The translations under genes and the position numbers were made by a program. Of a stretch of 64,000 bases of DNA, positions 33,619 through 43,013 are shown one piece after another (position 1 is the first letter of the stretch; each line of letters begins with the position of its first letter). The notes beneath the pieces were generated by a model. It had not been told where the DNA came from. It saw only the letters and a list, made by a program, of their open reading frames with translations, and searched no databases. The stretch is taken from contig NZ_BCST01000002.1 in assembly GCF_001571005.1 (NCBI RefSeq), forward strand, positions 310,001 through 374,000, read 5' to 3'. The stretch comes from Herbiconiux solani NBRC 106740 (GTDB taxonomy: Bacteria > Actinomycetota > Actinomycetes > Actinomycetales > Microbacteriaceae).

Positions 33619-36600
33619 TCAGACCGTCCGGCGCCGCCGCAGACCGACCAGCAACAGGCCGAGCAGCAGGGCACCGCCTGCACCCGCCAGGCCGAAGGCC
33701 AGGCCCGAGCCCGTGCTCGCCAGGCCCGAGGGCCCGGGCAGCACCGGCACGGTGACTACCGTCTGCGCCTCCGACATCCCCTCCGGCGAGACGTCGCCGA
33801 CGTGGTCGACCTCGCCCCAGGGGCCGGTCGGGTTGGTCACGTCCGCCAGGTTGGCGATCGCACCGGCCGAGTTGACCACGGTCGTCACGGTGAACACCTT
33901 CGAGGCGCCGACCGGCAGGCTCTCGACGGGCCAGGCGAGCTCGCCGCCCACCCCGTCGATCGTCGTCGTGGTCGCCGGCGGGTCCGTCGACACCACGGTC
34001 AGGGCCGACGGGAAGACGTCGGTCACCGTGATGCCGGTGGCGTCGATCTGCCCCGTGTTGGTCAGCGTGATCGTGTAGACGAGGGTGTCACCCACGGTCG
34101 CCGCCGCCTTGTCGACCGTCTTCTGCAGCGAGAGCCGTCCGACGTCGAAGGTGTTGGTCACCGTCACGGTCGCCGGGCCTGCCGTGTCGCCGTCGGCGAG
34201 GATCGTGATCCCCTCCTCCGGGTCGATCGAGGAGGCGGTCGCGAGTCCGCGGTCGGTCTCGGTCACGACGCACTCTGCTCCGGCGATCAGGTCGCCGATC
34301 GAGGCGTGGTAGCCGTTCTCGTCCGAGAGCACGACCTCGCCGTCGTCTGCCAGCGCGATCGGGGTGATCACGCCGTCCTTCTCCCACGTGCAGACGACCT
34401 GCATCGTGAACGGTCCCTTTCCGAAGGCGGCGACGCCGTCGCCGACGCGCTTCTTCACGATCTCGAGCGATCCCGTGTCGAAGGTGTTCGTGATGGTGAC
34501 CTCCGCCGCCGCGTCGGCCGGAACGGTGACCGTGCCGCCGGCCGGCGAGTAGGTGGTGCTGGTCGCTCCTCCCGCCACCGTCTCCTCGACGGTGCAGTCG
34601 GCGCCCTGGATCAGGCCCTCGATGGCGCCGGCGTAGCCGTTCGCCTCGCTGAGCTCGAGCACTCCGCCGCCGGGCAGCGGGATGGTCAGGGTCTGGCCGT
34701 CCTTCACCCAGGTGCAGGTGACGACCGCGGTGAAGGGGCCGGCGCCGTAGGTCTCGGCACCCGCTCCGTCGATCACCTTGGTGACCTCGACGCGGCCGGC
34801 GTTGAACCGGTTCGTGACGTCGGCCGTGACCGAGCCCACGGTCTGGCCGTCGCCGGGGCCCACGATGCGCACCGAGGCGGCCGGGGTCGACTCGTTCGCT
34901 CCGCCGTTCACCGTCTCCTCGACCGAGCACAGGGTGCCGATCGGGAAGACGTCGCCCAGCGTGCGGGACTGCCCGCCGGTGAGCACGAGGTCGTCGTCGT
35001 ACAGCGTCTGGCCGTCGTAGGTGCAGACCACTGCGATCGTGAAGGGTCCCTGGCCGTAGCCGTCCTCGGGCGAGGGAGACCCGGTGCCGTCACCGGCTCC
35101 GGTGCCGGCCAGGGTCTTCGTGACCGTGAGCGTGCCCGCGGCGTACGTGTTGGTGTACGCGGCGGTGCTGCCGGCGGCACGGATGGGCACGACCGTCTGG
35201 GCGCCGGCCGTCGCGGAGCCGCCGTTGGTGCTGACGTGGATCGCGTTGCCCGCATCCTGCGCGCCGTCGGCTCCGGTCTCGACGACCGTGCAGTCGGCGA
35301 GCACCGGGAGGCCGGCGATCGTCCGCGACGCTCCGGCCGCGAGGCTGAAGGCGGCGTCCGCCGGAGCGAGCGCGACGGCCTGGCCGCCGGCCGCGACGCA
35401 GCTGACCGTGTACTGGAACGGACCGAACGAGCCCACCGTGGCCCGCGTGTCGACGGTCTTCGAGACCGTCAGCGACGCCAGGGCGTAGTCGTTCACGATC
35501 CCGACCTGCTGCGCAGCGGGCACCGGGGCGGTGGCGGCGGCCGGGGCCGCGATCGTCACCGACGCGGGGCTGACCGAGCGCGTGGTCTCGCCGTACGACC
35601 CGGTCGTGCCGTTCTCGGTGACCGAGCAGACGGCGCCGAGCGGGATGCCGTCCAGGCGCGCCATGTAGTCGTGCGCCGCATCCAGCACCACCTGGTCGGT
35701 GGTGAACTCGACCGCAGCGCCCGCGACCGTGCAGGCCACGGTCGCGGTGAACGACTTCGGCGCGAAGGCCGAGCCGGCGCCCGTGACCGTCTTGGTGATC
35801 TGCAGCGGGCCGCCCTGGAGGGTGACTCCGGCGTAGTTCGACGCCGCGCTCTTCGGGGCACCCGAGACGAACTGGGCGACGAGGCCGATCTGGTTCCAGG
35901 CGAACTCGGGGCCGACGGGGGCGTCGACCGGCGCGAGCGCCGCATCCGTCGCCGTGACCGGCTTGTTCACGGTGTTGTAGAGGATCGTGACCGATCCGCC
36001 GGGAGGCAGCACGCCGCCGGCCGCGCCGGCGAAGTCGACCGCGACGCGGAGGCCGGTGATCGCGGCCCAGTCACCCGTGTACGAGGCGATGGGGGTCCAC
36101 TCGGATGCGACCGGGTGCGTCGAGCAGGTCGGGTCGGTCGGCCAGGCCGAGGCCGGGTCGGTGCCGACGCAGACCGCAGCGGCGGTCGTCACCTCGACCG
36201 TGCTGGTCGATCCCGCGGGGGCGGAGACGGTGACCGGGGTCGCCGCATCCAGCACCGGCTGGAAGGTGGAGCCACGCGGGGCGCCGGTCGCGAGACGGCG
36301 GTCGCCCGCGAAGGGCAGCGCGTCGACCACGGTCAGCGACGTCGAGGCGATCGTGCCGTTGTTGACGGGCACGAGCTTCCAGGTGTCGGTGCCGCCGACC
36401 ACGGTCTGGGCGGCGCACGGGGACTTGTAGAAGCCCTGCGAGTCGGCCAGGCACGGCAGCGCCGGGTTCGTGGTGTTCACGGCGCCGCTGACGGTGCCGC
36501 CCGTGACGTCGCCCTTGACCGACTTGGTCGAGACGACGGCGCTGCCCGGCTGCGGGCCGACGAAGTTCGTCGTGCCGCACTGGGTGGGACCGACACCGGC

Positions 36601-39600
36601 GAGGGTGCCCTGCATGTTGCCCGAGGTGTTGGTGCAGGCCTGGAGGGTCTGACCGGTGGTCACGACCATCTGGTTCGTGGCCCGCTCGCCGGCCGAGAGG
36701 CCGACGCCCAGCACGATGCCGAGCTTGACGGTGAAGGTCTCACCGGGCTGCATCCGCTGCCCGCCGGTCGGCCAGGTGAACACGATCTTCTTCGTGGCCT
36801 GGTCGTAGGCGACGGTGACGTCGCTGGAGAGCGTGCCTCCGGTGCTGGTCGCGAAGACCGGGGCCTCGCCGTCCCAGTCGAGCTTGTCCGGCAGGCTGTC
36901 CGTCAGGTCGCCGATGGTGAGGATGCCCGTTCCGCTGTTGCGGAAGGTCATCGTCCACTCGTTCGGGGTCAGCGGGGTGACCGTGTGGATGTTCGAGAAC
37001 GGCGACTTCGAGACGTCGATCGAGAACGTGCCGGCCAGGAGCGAGACGGTGTCCGTTCTCTCGGCGTTCGCGTCCGGGTACACCGACGGCTGGTCGGTGC
37101 GGTGCGAGTTCGTCTGCACCGTGTTGTCGACCGAGCTCGGGAAGAGGATCGCTCCGCCGTTCCGCGCCACGTCGAGCAGGCTCACCTTGAGCAGCGCGGT
37201 GGCCGAGTAGTTCGCCGGCATCGCGGTGTTGGAGAGGAGCCCGCCGTCGGCGCGATCGAAGACGAAGCGGATACCCGTGACGTCGGCCACGGTCTTCCCG
37301 GCGGGGAAGGCCGGCAGGGCGGCGGTGGGTGCCGCGGTTCCGGCGAGCCAGTCGGCGGTGCCGTCCAGCTGCACGTCGACACGCACCCGGTCCGAACCGG
37401 CCGGGAGCGTCACGTCGGACGCGACGAGACCGGTGAGCGCGAACTCGTTCCAGAACTCGGTGTCGGTGTCGGTGATCGTGACCTGGTTGGTCGGCACCGT
37501 GGAGGAGCCCTGCGTCGCGCCGAGCGTCGCCGTGACGACCGTGCCGCGATCCTTCTCGAGGATCGTGTCCGGCGCGAACTGCTTCGACGCGGTCACGTCG
37601 AGCGCGCCCTGCACCAGGGCGACCGACTTGGTGTCGCTGTCGAACGGGCGTGCGCCGGGCGTGCCCTCGGGGTAGAGGACCGGGTCGTAGCTCTGCGCGA
37701 AGGCGGAGTTCTCGACGGTGAACGGCGCGACCGGGACGGCGCTGTCGCTCCGCAGGGTCTGGCGCAGCTGGGTCGAGAGCACGAGCTTCGCCTGGCTGCC
37801 GGTGGCGATGGAGCCGCCGTCGACCGCGGGGTCGAGGCCGGCGAAGGTGACGCTCACGCCGACCACGTCCTGCAGGTCGGTGAGCGCCGCCGCCTGGGCG
37901 AGCGACACGGTACGGGTCGACAGGGTGCCGTCGGCCGCGCGCTGCTGGAGGAAGACCGTGGAGGCGGCCGGGTCGATCTGCGACTGGTCGACCGTGTAGG
38001 CGATCTTCGTGAGGGTGAAGCGCTCGAACGGGTTGGTCGCCGCGACGTAGGCCGTCTGGGCGAAGGGATTCGAGCCCCAGGCGTCGGCCGGCTGCGCGCA
38101 GTCGGCCACGTTCTGGCACGGCATCGGGTCGGTGACCCGCAGGTACGAGGCCCGCGACGAGGAGTTGTTCGTCGCCGTCAGCGTGAAGTCGTTGGTCGGG
38201 TAGCCCGACGCCGGCACGTCGCCGAAGTTCGGCACGACCATCCGGCTCTTCTGGGTGCTCTTCTGCACGTCGACCGCCGGGGGCTGGTCGACCAGGGCGA
38301 TCGTGTCGGCCGCGGTGCGGGGCCCGACGGGCGTGCCGTTCTGCACACCGGTGACGGCCATCGTGTTCACGATCGTGCCGGCGGCCGGGTCGTTGAAGAC
38401 CTGCTTCGCGGTCACCCAGGGCGACGACGGGTCGGCCGGATCGCGGAGCGTGTTGCGGAGCTCCCAGATCAGGCGGAACGGCCGGGTGTCGCCGAAGGCG
38501 CTGGTCGCGACGCCGGAGCCCACGGGCGGGGCCAGCGGGTCGGTGCTCGAGGCGCGGGCCTGGTCGTTCGGGGTCACGACGAACCGCACGCCGGTCGCGT
38601 CACGCGACTCGTCGTCGGTCAGGGTGTAGCCGACGAAGCCGTTCTGGCCCATCCAGCCGCCGGCCGGAGCGCGCATGGCATCCTGCCAGGCGCCGTCGTA
38701 GTAGAACTGCACGTTCGTGACGGTGTCCCAGCGCAGGCGCGGGTCGAGCGAGTACGGGATGGCCGGCACGGACTTCAGGTCGAAGGCCTGGAAGACGGTG
38801 CCGCGGGGGGTCGCCTCGCCCGAGGCGGGGTCGGAGACGACCACGCGGGAGTACCCGGTCGAGGTCACGCCCCAGCCGAGCGCGGTGCCGACGCGGGCGC
38901 CGGACTGCGAGCTGAGGAGGTTCGCGTCGGCCGAGAAGTCGGTCGTCCGCCACGCCTTGGTGCCGGCGAGGGTGCCCGCGCCGCTCTCGCTGCGGATCTG
39001 CGCGACCGCGTCATCCTGCACCACGTCGCTCACGACCGGGACCGTGCCACCGGCGACCGAGCCCTCGCCCTGGGCGGTGGCGATGTCGGTGTACGCGGAG
39101 GCGGGGCCGTTCGCGACGGAGGTCGGGGTGCCGTCGGAGCGGGTAGTGCCGAGCGCCTGGAAGACCGCGTTCGGGCTGACCGTGGTGCCCTGGGCGAAGC
39201 CGGCCGGGTTCTCGAAGGTGTAGCGGAGGCCGACGATGCCGGGGATCGCGGCGGTCGGAAGGTTACCCGAGTAGACCTGGGTCCCCGCGCTCGCGTCGAC
39301 GACGTGGAACGTGGTCCAGGTCGTGCCGTCGAGCGTGTACTCGATCGTGAGGGTGGAGCCCGCGAGCACCTGGGTCGGGGCGATCGCGATCGGCTGGAAG
39401 GCGTTCCAGTAGTCGTCCGAGACACCGGGGCGGAAGAGATCCTCGACCACGATCTTCTCGGGGTTCACGAACGCCGAGTCGGTCGAGGTGGAGGTCGGCA
39501 GCTGCACGACCGCGGTCGCACCGGGCGATACCGGGGCGCCGGGCTGGATCGTCTTCACGATGCTGAGGGCGATGTCGGGCGAGAAGACCTTGAGCGGGGC

Positions 39601-41304
39601 GGTCGCGTCGGCGCTCGCGCTGCCGACCGGGTTGCTGCCGGAGACCACGAGGGTGTTGGTCAGGTCGACCGGGGCCGACGGGTCGGCGACGAGGCCGACG
39701 CCGGGCGTGATGCCGAACTGCGCGGAGACCTGCGCGCCGGGGGCGACGGCTCCGGTGTACGAGATCGAGAACCCGGTCAGGTGGTCGCCGGATGCGGGGG
39801 CCGGGGCGGTCGGGGTCGAGCCGCTGGCGAAGGGGGCCACGACCGGCGCCGCGGAGGCGAAGTGCCAGGTGACCGTGGCGCCCGTGGCACCCGTCGGGTA
39901 GCTCAGCGGGGCCTGGAAGCCGGCGAAGTGCACGCTGTCGGTGAAGAAGTCGAGGTCGTCGAGCGTGAAGACGCTGAGCGGTCCGTTGGAGTCGTTCTGG
40001 CCGGTGATGACCGACTTCGCGGTGACTCCGGCGGGCACGCGGGAGGGCGTGATCGACTTGGCCGCCTTGACGGCGACGGTGAGGCTGCCGATGGCGTAGG
40101 GCGCCTCGGCGGTGTCGGTGGCGGAGGGCTGGCCGGGCACGTCGACCGTGCCGGTGACCTTGTTGGTGAGCGAGGCGCCCGCGACCAGGGAGTCGCCGGT
40201 GGCGCGGTCGGTCGAGCGCTGAGCGACGTTCACCACGACGCTGCCGGCGGTACCGGAGGGGGCGACGGCCACGGTGCCGGTGTCGCCGGCGAAGGTGAAG
40301 CGGAGGCCGGCGACGGCGGATGCGGCGACGCCGGTGGGCAGGGCGATGGCGCCCGGCGCACGCGGCGATCCGGGGACCCAGCGGTAGCCGCCCCCGGCGG
40401 TGTCGAAGACGTAGGCGTCGACCTGCACGGTGGTGGCGCCGGCCGGGAGGGTCACGGCACCGAAGCCGGTGAAGTCGGTGAGGAGGAAGGGGTTGTCCCC
40501 GCCCAGACCGGCCTCGCCGTCGTCGGCCGAGGAGGGCTCCTGCACGACGAGGCTCTCGGCGGCCACGTTCGAGGTGTTGCGGCTGCCGAGCGTGATAGCC
40601 GAGGCGGCGCCGGGCTGGAACTGCTGGCTCGCGGGCTGCCAGGTCTTCGTGACGTCGGTGCCGACGCTGACCGGGATGGCGACCGTGACGTCGGCGCCGT
40701 CGCTCGGCTCGTTCATCGCGTTCGCGGCCTTCACCGTGGCGGTGTTCGGCACGGTGACGCCGTTGGAGGGCCAGGTGGCCGGGAGGTTCTGCGGGGCGCG
40801 GAGGGTGACCTGCACGTCGACCGACTCGCCGGCGCTGATGCCGACCTTGCCGCCGCCGAGATCCTGCGAGTAGACCGCGGTCAGGGTGCAGTCGCCGGTG
40901 ACGGACGTGCTGCAGCCGCCGAACGAGACCGTGGCGATGCCGGAGGGCACGGTCGCGGTGGAGAGGATGTCGAAGCCCTGGCCGGGGAGGCCGAAGGCGG
41001 CCGGCAGCGGGTCGGTGAGGGTGGCGTCGACGCAGTCCTCGTCGCTGCAGCTGACGGAGATCGTGTAGGTGAACTCGTCGCCCGGCGCGATGGTCACGGC
41101 CTCCTGGCCGTCGACGGTCTTCGCGATGGCGAGGAAGCTCGGGTTCGCGGCCTGGGCGGCGGTCGCGGGCACCACGGCGAGCATGGCAGCGACGAGCGCG
41201 ACCGTGAGCGCGGCGGCCACGGGAGCCAGTCGCTGGTACCAGCGGCGTGCGGAACGGCCGGGCTTTTCAGGCTCGGCGGAAGCGAAGAATGGGTCGAACG
41301 TCAC
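33619..41304 (-). CDS. Giant wall-anchored surface protein (DUF5979/DUF11 repeats, LASTG tail)
   Basis: A 2561-residue exported protein. The basic N-terminus and hydrophobic signal end near ATAAQAANPS (about residue 55). The long middle consists of beta-rich modules with Asn/Thr/Gly-rich strands. About five DUF5979-like repeats (each with GPFT..V.CT.., a VTET or VEET turn and a terminal NTF or NTY; DNA about 34130-35830) are followed by one DUF11 module (VGDTLVYTITLTNTG). The C-terminus is GLASTGSGLA, a membrane helix and RRRR: a LAxTG signal of the class E sortase type. It starts GTG after GAGGGGA. It probably serves as an adhesin or surface-layer stalk. Confidence 0.88.
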   Translation of the reverse strand: MTFDPFFASAEPEKPGRSARRWYQRLAPVAAALTVALVAAMLAVVPATAAQAANPSFLAIAKTVDGQEAVTIAPGDEFTYTISVSCSDEDCVDATLTDPLPAAFGLPGQGFDILSTATVPSGIATVSFGGCSTSVTGDCTLTAVYSQDLGGGKVGISAGESVDVQVTLRAPQNLPATWPSNGVTVPNTATVKAANAMNEPSDGADVTVAIPVSVGTDVTKTWQPASQQFQPGAASAITLGSRNTSNVAAESLVVQEPSSADDGEAGLGGDNPFLLTDFTGFGAVTLPAGATTVQVDAYVFDTAGGGYRWVPGSPRAPGAIALPTGVAASAVAGLRFTFAGDTGTVAVAPSGTAGSVVVNVAQRSTDRATGDSLVAGASLTNKVTGTVDVPGQPSATDTAEAPYAIGSLTVAVKAAKSITPSRVPAGVTAKSVITGQNDSNGPLSVFTLDDLDFFTDSVHFAGFQAPLSYPTGATGATVTWHFASAAPVVAPFASGSTPTAPAPASGDHLTGFSISYTGAVAPGAQVSAQFGITPGVGLVADPSAPVDLTNTLVVSGSNPVGSASADATAPLKVFSPDIALSIVKTIQPGAPVSPGATAVVQLPTSTSTDSAFVNPEKIVVEDLFRPGVSDDYWNAFQPIAIAPTQVLAGSTLTIEYTLDGTTWTTFHVVDASAGTQVYSGNLPTAAIPGIVGLRYTFENPAGFAQGTTVSPNAVFQALGTTRSDGTPTSVANGPASAYTDIATAQGEGSVAGGTVPVVSDVVQDDAVAQIRSESGAGTLAGTKAWRTTDFSADANLLSSQSGARVGTALGWGVTSTGYSRVVVSDPASGEATPRGTVFQAFDLKSVPAIPYSLDPRLRWDTVTNVQFYYDGAWQDAMRAPAGGWMGQNGFVGYTLTDDESRDATGVRFVVTPNDQARASSTDPLAPPVGSGVATSAFGDTRPFRLIWELRNTLRDPADPSSPWVTAKQVFNDPAAGTIVNTMAVTGVQNGTPVGPRTAADTIALVDQPPAVDVQKSTQKSRMVVPNFGDVPASGYPTNDFTLTATNNSSSRASYLRVTDPMPCQNVADCAQPADAWGSNPFAQTAYVAATNPFERFTLTKIAYTVDQSQIDPAASTVFLQQRAADGTLSTRTVSLAQAAALTDLQDVVGVSVTFAGLDPAVDGGSIATGSQAKLVLSTQLRQTLRSDSAVPVAPFTVENSAFAQSYDPVLYPEGTPGARPFDSDTKSVALVQGALDVTASKQFAPDTILEKDRGTVVTATLGATQGSSTVPTNQVTITDTDTEFWNEFALTGLVASDVTLPAGSDRVRVDVQLDGTADWLAGTAAPTAALPAFPAGKTVADVTGIRFVFDRADGGLLSNTAMPANYSATALLKVSLLDVARNGGAILFPSSVDNTVQTNSHRTDQPSVYPDANAERTDTVSLLAGTFSIDVSKSPFSNIHTVTPLTPNEWTMTFRNSGTGILTIGDLTDSLPDKLDWDGEAPVFATSTGGTLSSDVTVAYDQATKKIVFTWPTGGQRMQPGETFTVKLGIVLGVGLSAGERATNQMVVTTGQTLQACTNTSGNMQGTLAGVGPTQCGTTNFVGPQPGSAVVSTKSVKGDVTGGTVSGAVNTTNPALPCLADSQGFYKSPCAAQTVVGGTDTWKLVPVNNGTIASTSLTVVDALPFAGDRRLATGAPRGSTFQPVLDAATPVTVSAPAGSTSTVEVTTAAAVCVGTDPASAWPTDPTCSTHPVASEWTPIASYTGDWAAITGLRVAVDFAGAAGGVLPPGGSVTILYNTVNKPVTATDAALAPVDAPVGPEFAWNQIGLVAQFVSGAPKSAASNYAGVTLQGGPLQITKTVTGAGSAFAPKSFTATVACTVAGAAVEFTTDQVVLDAAHDYMARLDGIPLGAVCSVTENGTTGSYGETTRSVSPASVTIAAPAAATAPVPAAQQVGIVNDYALASLTVSKTVDTRATVGSFGPFQYTVSCVAAGGQAVALAPADAAFSLAAGASRTIAGLPVLADCTVVETGADGAQDAGNAIHVSTNGGSATAGAQTVVPIRAAGSTAAYTNTYAAGTLTVTKTLAGTGAGDGTGSPSPEDGYGQGPFTIAVVCTYDGQTLYDDDLVLTGGQSRTLGDVFPIGTLCSVEETVNGGANESTPAASVRIVGPGDGQTVGSVTADVTNRFNAGRVEVTKVIDGAGAETYGAGPFTAVVTCTWVKDGQTLTIPLPGGGVLELSEANGYAGAIEGLIQGADCTVEETVAGGATSTTYSPAGGTVTVPADAAAEVTITNTFDTGSLEIVKKRVGDGVAAFGKGPFTMQVVCTWEKDGVITPIALADDGEVVLSDENGYHASIGDLIAGAECVVTETDRGLATASSIDPEEGITILADGDTAGPATVTVTNTFDVGRLSLQKTVDKAAATVGDTLVYTITLTNTGQIDATGITVTDVFPSALTVVSTDPPATTTTIDGVGGELAWPVESLPVGASKVFTVTTVVNSAGAIANLADVTNPTGPWGEVDHVGDVSPEGMSEAQTVVTVPVLPGPSGLASTGSGLAFGLAGAGGALLLGLLLVGLRRRRTV

Positions 41305-41524
41305 GTGCTGGGGTCCCCTCGTACAGCGATGCTGGTGCGGGCGCCGCCGCCGCCTCCCCTGGGTAGGAGGAGGGCAGGTGGCGGGCCAGTGCGAGCCTAG
41401 GGAGGGCGGTGAGCGCGCGATCGTGGGATGGCGGGGCTTTCACCCGACGATTCACCCTCCTGGCCGGCGGGGGTCTCGGCGAGGGTCTCGGAGGGCCTCG
41501 CGGGGTTGCGCGAGCGGGTCAGGA

Positions 41525-41566
41525 GGTCAGCGCGTGAGACGGTCAGCGCGTGAGACGGTCAGCGCA
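41525..41566. repeat. Short tandem repeat at the 3' end of the MocR gene
   Basis: A 16-bp unit GGTCAGCGCGTGAGAC occurs twice in tandem (41525-41556), with a third partial copy running over the MocR stop codon. It probably arose by replication slippage. The remaining 41305-41524 contains the upstream region of the giant gene, with a possible TAGGCT -10 box at 41394-41399. Confidence 0.7.
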
Positions 41567-43013
41567 CGAGGCGGTCGAGCGTCGCCGCGAGGATGCGGAC
41601 GCCCTCGCCGAAGCGCGACGGGTCCGGCCCCGAGTAGTTCAGCCGCACGAACCCGCCGGTCGGCTCGGCCGGGAACCACTCGTCGCCGGGCGAGACGAGC
41701 ACGCCCGCCTCGGCGGCTCGCGCGACGAACTCCGGCGCCTCGACGCCCGCGGGCAGCCGCAGCCAGAGGTTGAGCCCGCCCTGCGGCACCGCGGTCAGGG
41801 TGCCGGCGGGCAACAGCTCGTCGATCAGCGCCACCAGCGAGTCGCGCCGCAGCCGCAGCTGCTCGCGCATCCGTCGCAGGTGCCCCGGCCAGCTCGGTGC
41901 GCCGACGACCTCGAGCGCGGCGGTCTGCAGCACGCCGCTGACGTACAGGCCGTCGACCACCCGGTCGGTCTGGATGCGGCTGCGCGCCGGGCCCCTCGCC
42001 ACCACGGCCGCGATCCGCACCGCGGGTGACACGCTCTTCGTGAGCGAGCGCACGTAGACGACGTGGCCCCCCGCATCCCGGGCCGCGAGCGGGCGCACCG
42101 GGAGGTCGAGGGCGAAGTCGTGCGCCCAGTCGTCCTCGATCAGGAAGGCGCCGTTCTCGCGCACGACGGCGAGGATGCGGTCGGCCTCGCCGGGCGACCA
42201 GCTCCCGCCGGTCGGGTTCGCGAAGTGCGGCATGGCGTAGAACAACCGCGCCCGGGAGCGCTCGAAGGCCTCGGCGAGCACGACCGGATCGACGGCCGCG
42301 CCGTCACGCGGGACCGGCACGATCACCAGCCCGGCCTGCCGGGCCGCGGCGATGGCGCCCCAGTAGCCGGGCGACTCCATGATGATCGCGTCGCCGGGCC
42401 GGCCGAGCGCGCGGAACACCGACGAGAGGGCGCTCTGGCCGCCGGGCATGATCGTGACGTCGCCCGCGGACGGGGCGGCGACCGTGAGTACCGCTCCCCC
42501 GGTCGACTGCTCGGCGGCCGCCCGCTGCGTGCCGGAGTGCGCGAGCTCGTCGGCGAACCAGGCGCGCAGCTCGGGCAGGCCGGAGGCGGGCGGGCGATCG
42601 AGCGCCGAGCGGGAGCGGGCCGCCCGGGCCAGTGCCGTCTGCACGGCCCGCGCGGGCAGCAGCTCGTCGGCCGGGTAGCCGCTGTGCAGGCCGATCACCT
42701 CGACCGGCGGGGTCTGCATCGTGGAGCCGACGAACGCGCCCTCCGCGCGGAGCGGCCCGAGAGCGGCCGTCTGCCAGGTGTAGTCGGCGGGCGGCGACGC
42801 CATGGGTCGCCTCACGAACGTGCCCGCTCCGGGTCGCGTCTCGACCAGGCCCTCCCGCACCAGGGTGCGCACGGCCTGCTGCACGGTGACGGGGCCGGCG
42901 CCGAACCGGAGCGTCAGCGCGCGGGTGGCAGGCAGTGCCGAGCCGGACGGCAGCGCGCGGATGTCGTCGCGGAGGGCTGCGGCGATACGTTCGGAACTGC
43001 TACCGTGGTTCAT
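41559..43013 (-). CDS. MocR-type regulator (GntR DNA-binding domain fused to aminotransferase fold)
   Basis: A 484-residue PLP-dependent transcription factor. The N-terminal winged helix reads SSSERIAAALRDDI...LPATRALTLRFGAGPVTVQQAV...GLVETRPGAGTFV. The remaining about 380 residues form a class I aminotransferase-like domain, with the PLP Lys expected in VRSLTKSVSPAVR and a cofactor pocket at MPGGQSALSSVF. Such regulators usually control an adjacent gene, here the divergent EamA transporter whose start codon overlaps its own. The effector is unknown. Confidence 0.9.
   Translation of the reverse strand: MNHGSSSERIAAALRDDIRALPSGSALPATRALTLRFGAGPVTVQQAVRTLVREGLVETRPGAGTFVRRPMASPPADYTWQTAALGPLRAEGAFVGSTMQTPPVEVIGLHSGYPADELLPARAVQTALARAARSRSALDRPPASGLPELRAWFADELAHSGTQRAAAEQSTGGAVLTVAAPSAGDVTIMPGGQSALSSVFRALGRPGDAIIMESPGYWGAIAAARQAGLVIVPVPRDGAAVDPVVLAEAFERSRARLFYAMPHFANPTGGSWSPGEADRILAVVRENGAFLIEDDWAHDFALDLPVRPLAARDAGGHVVYVRSLTKSVSPAVRIAAVVARGPARSRIQTDRVVDGLYVSGVLQTAALEVVGAPSWPGHLRRMREQLRLRRDSLVALIDELLPAGTLTAVPQGGLNLWLRLPAGVEAPEFVARAAEAGVLVSPGDEWFPAEPTGGFVRLNYSGPDPSRFGEGVRILAATLDRLVR

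Noticed and set aside
34100-35830. Repeat region as a recombination hotspot or phase-variable locus
   Set aside because: The five protein repeats are similar only at motif level; the DNA has diverged too far to support homologous recombination by eye.
32437-41400. An uninterrupted + strand reading frame of nearly 3000 codons opposite the giant surface protein
   Set aside because: Its composition (Arg, Gly, Asp, His, Val with no motifs) is that of the mirror frame of a high-GC gene. The minus strand gene has signal peptide, repeats, sortase tail and ribosome site. The length results from GC bias.
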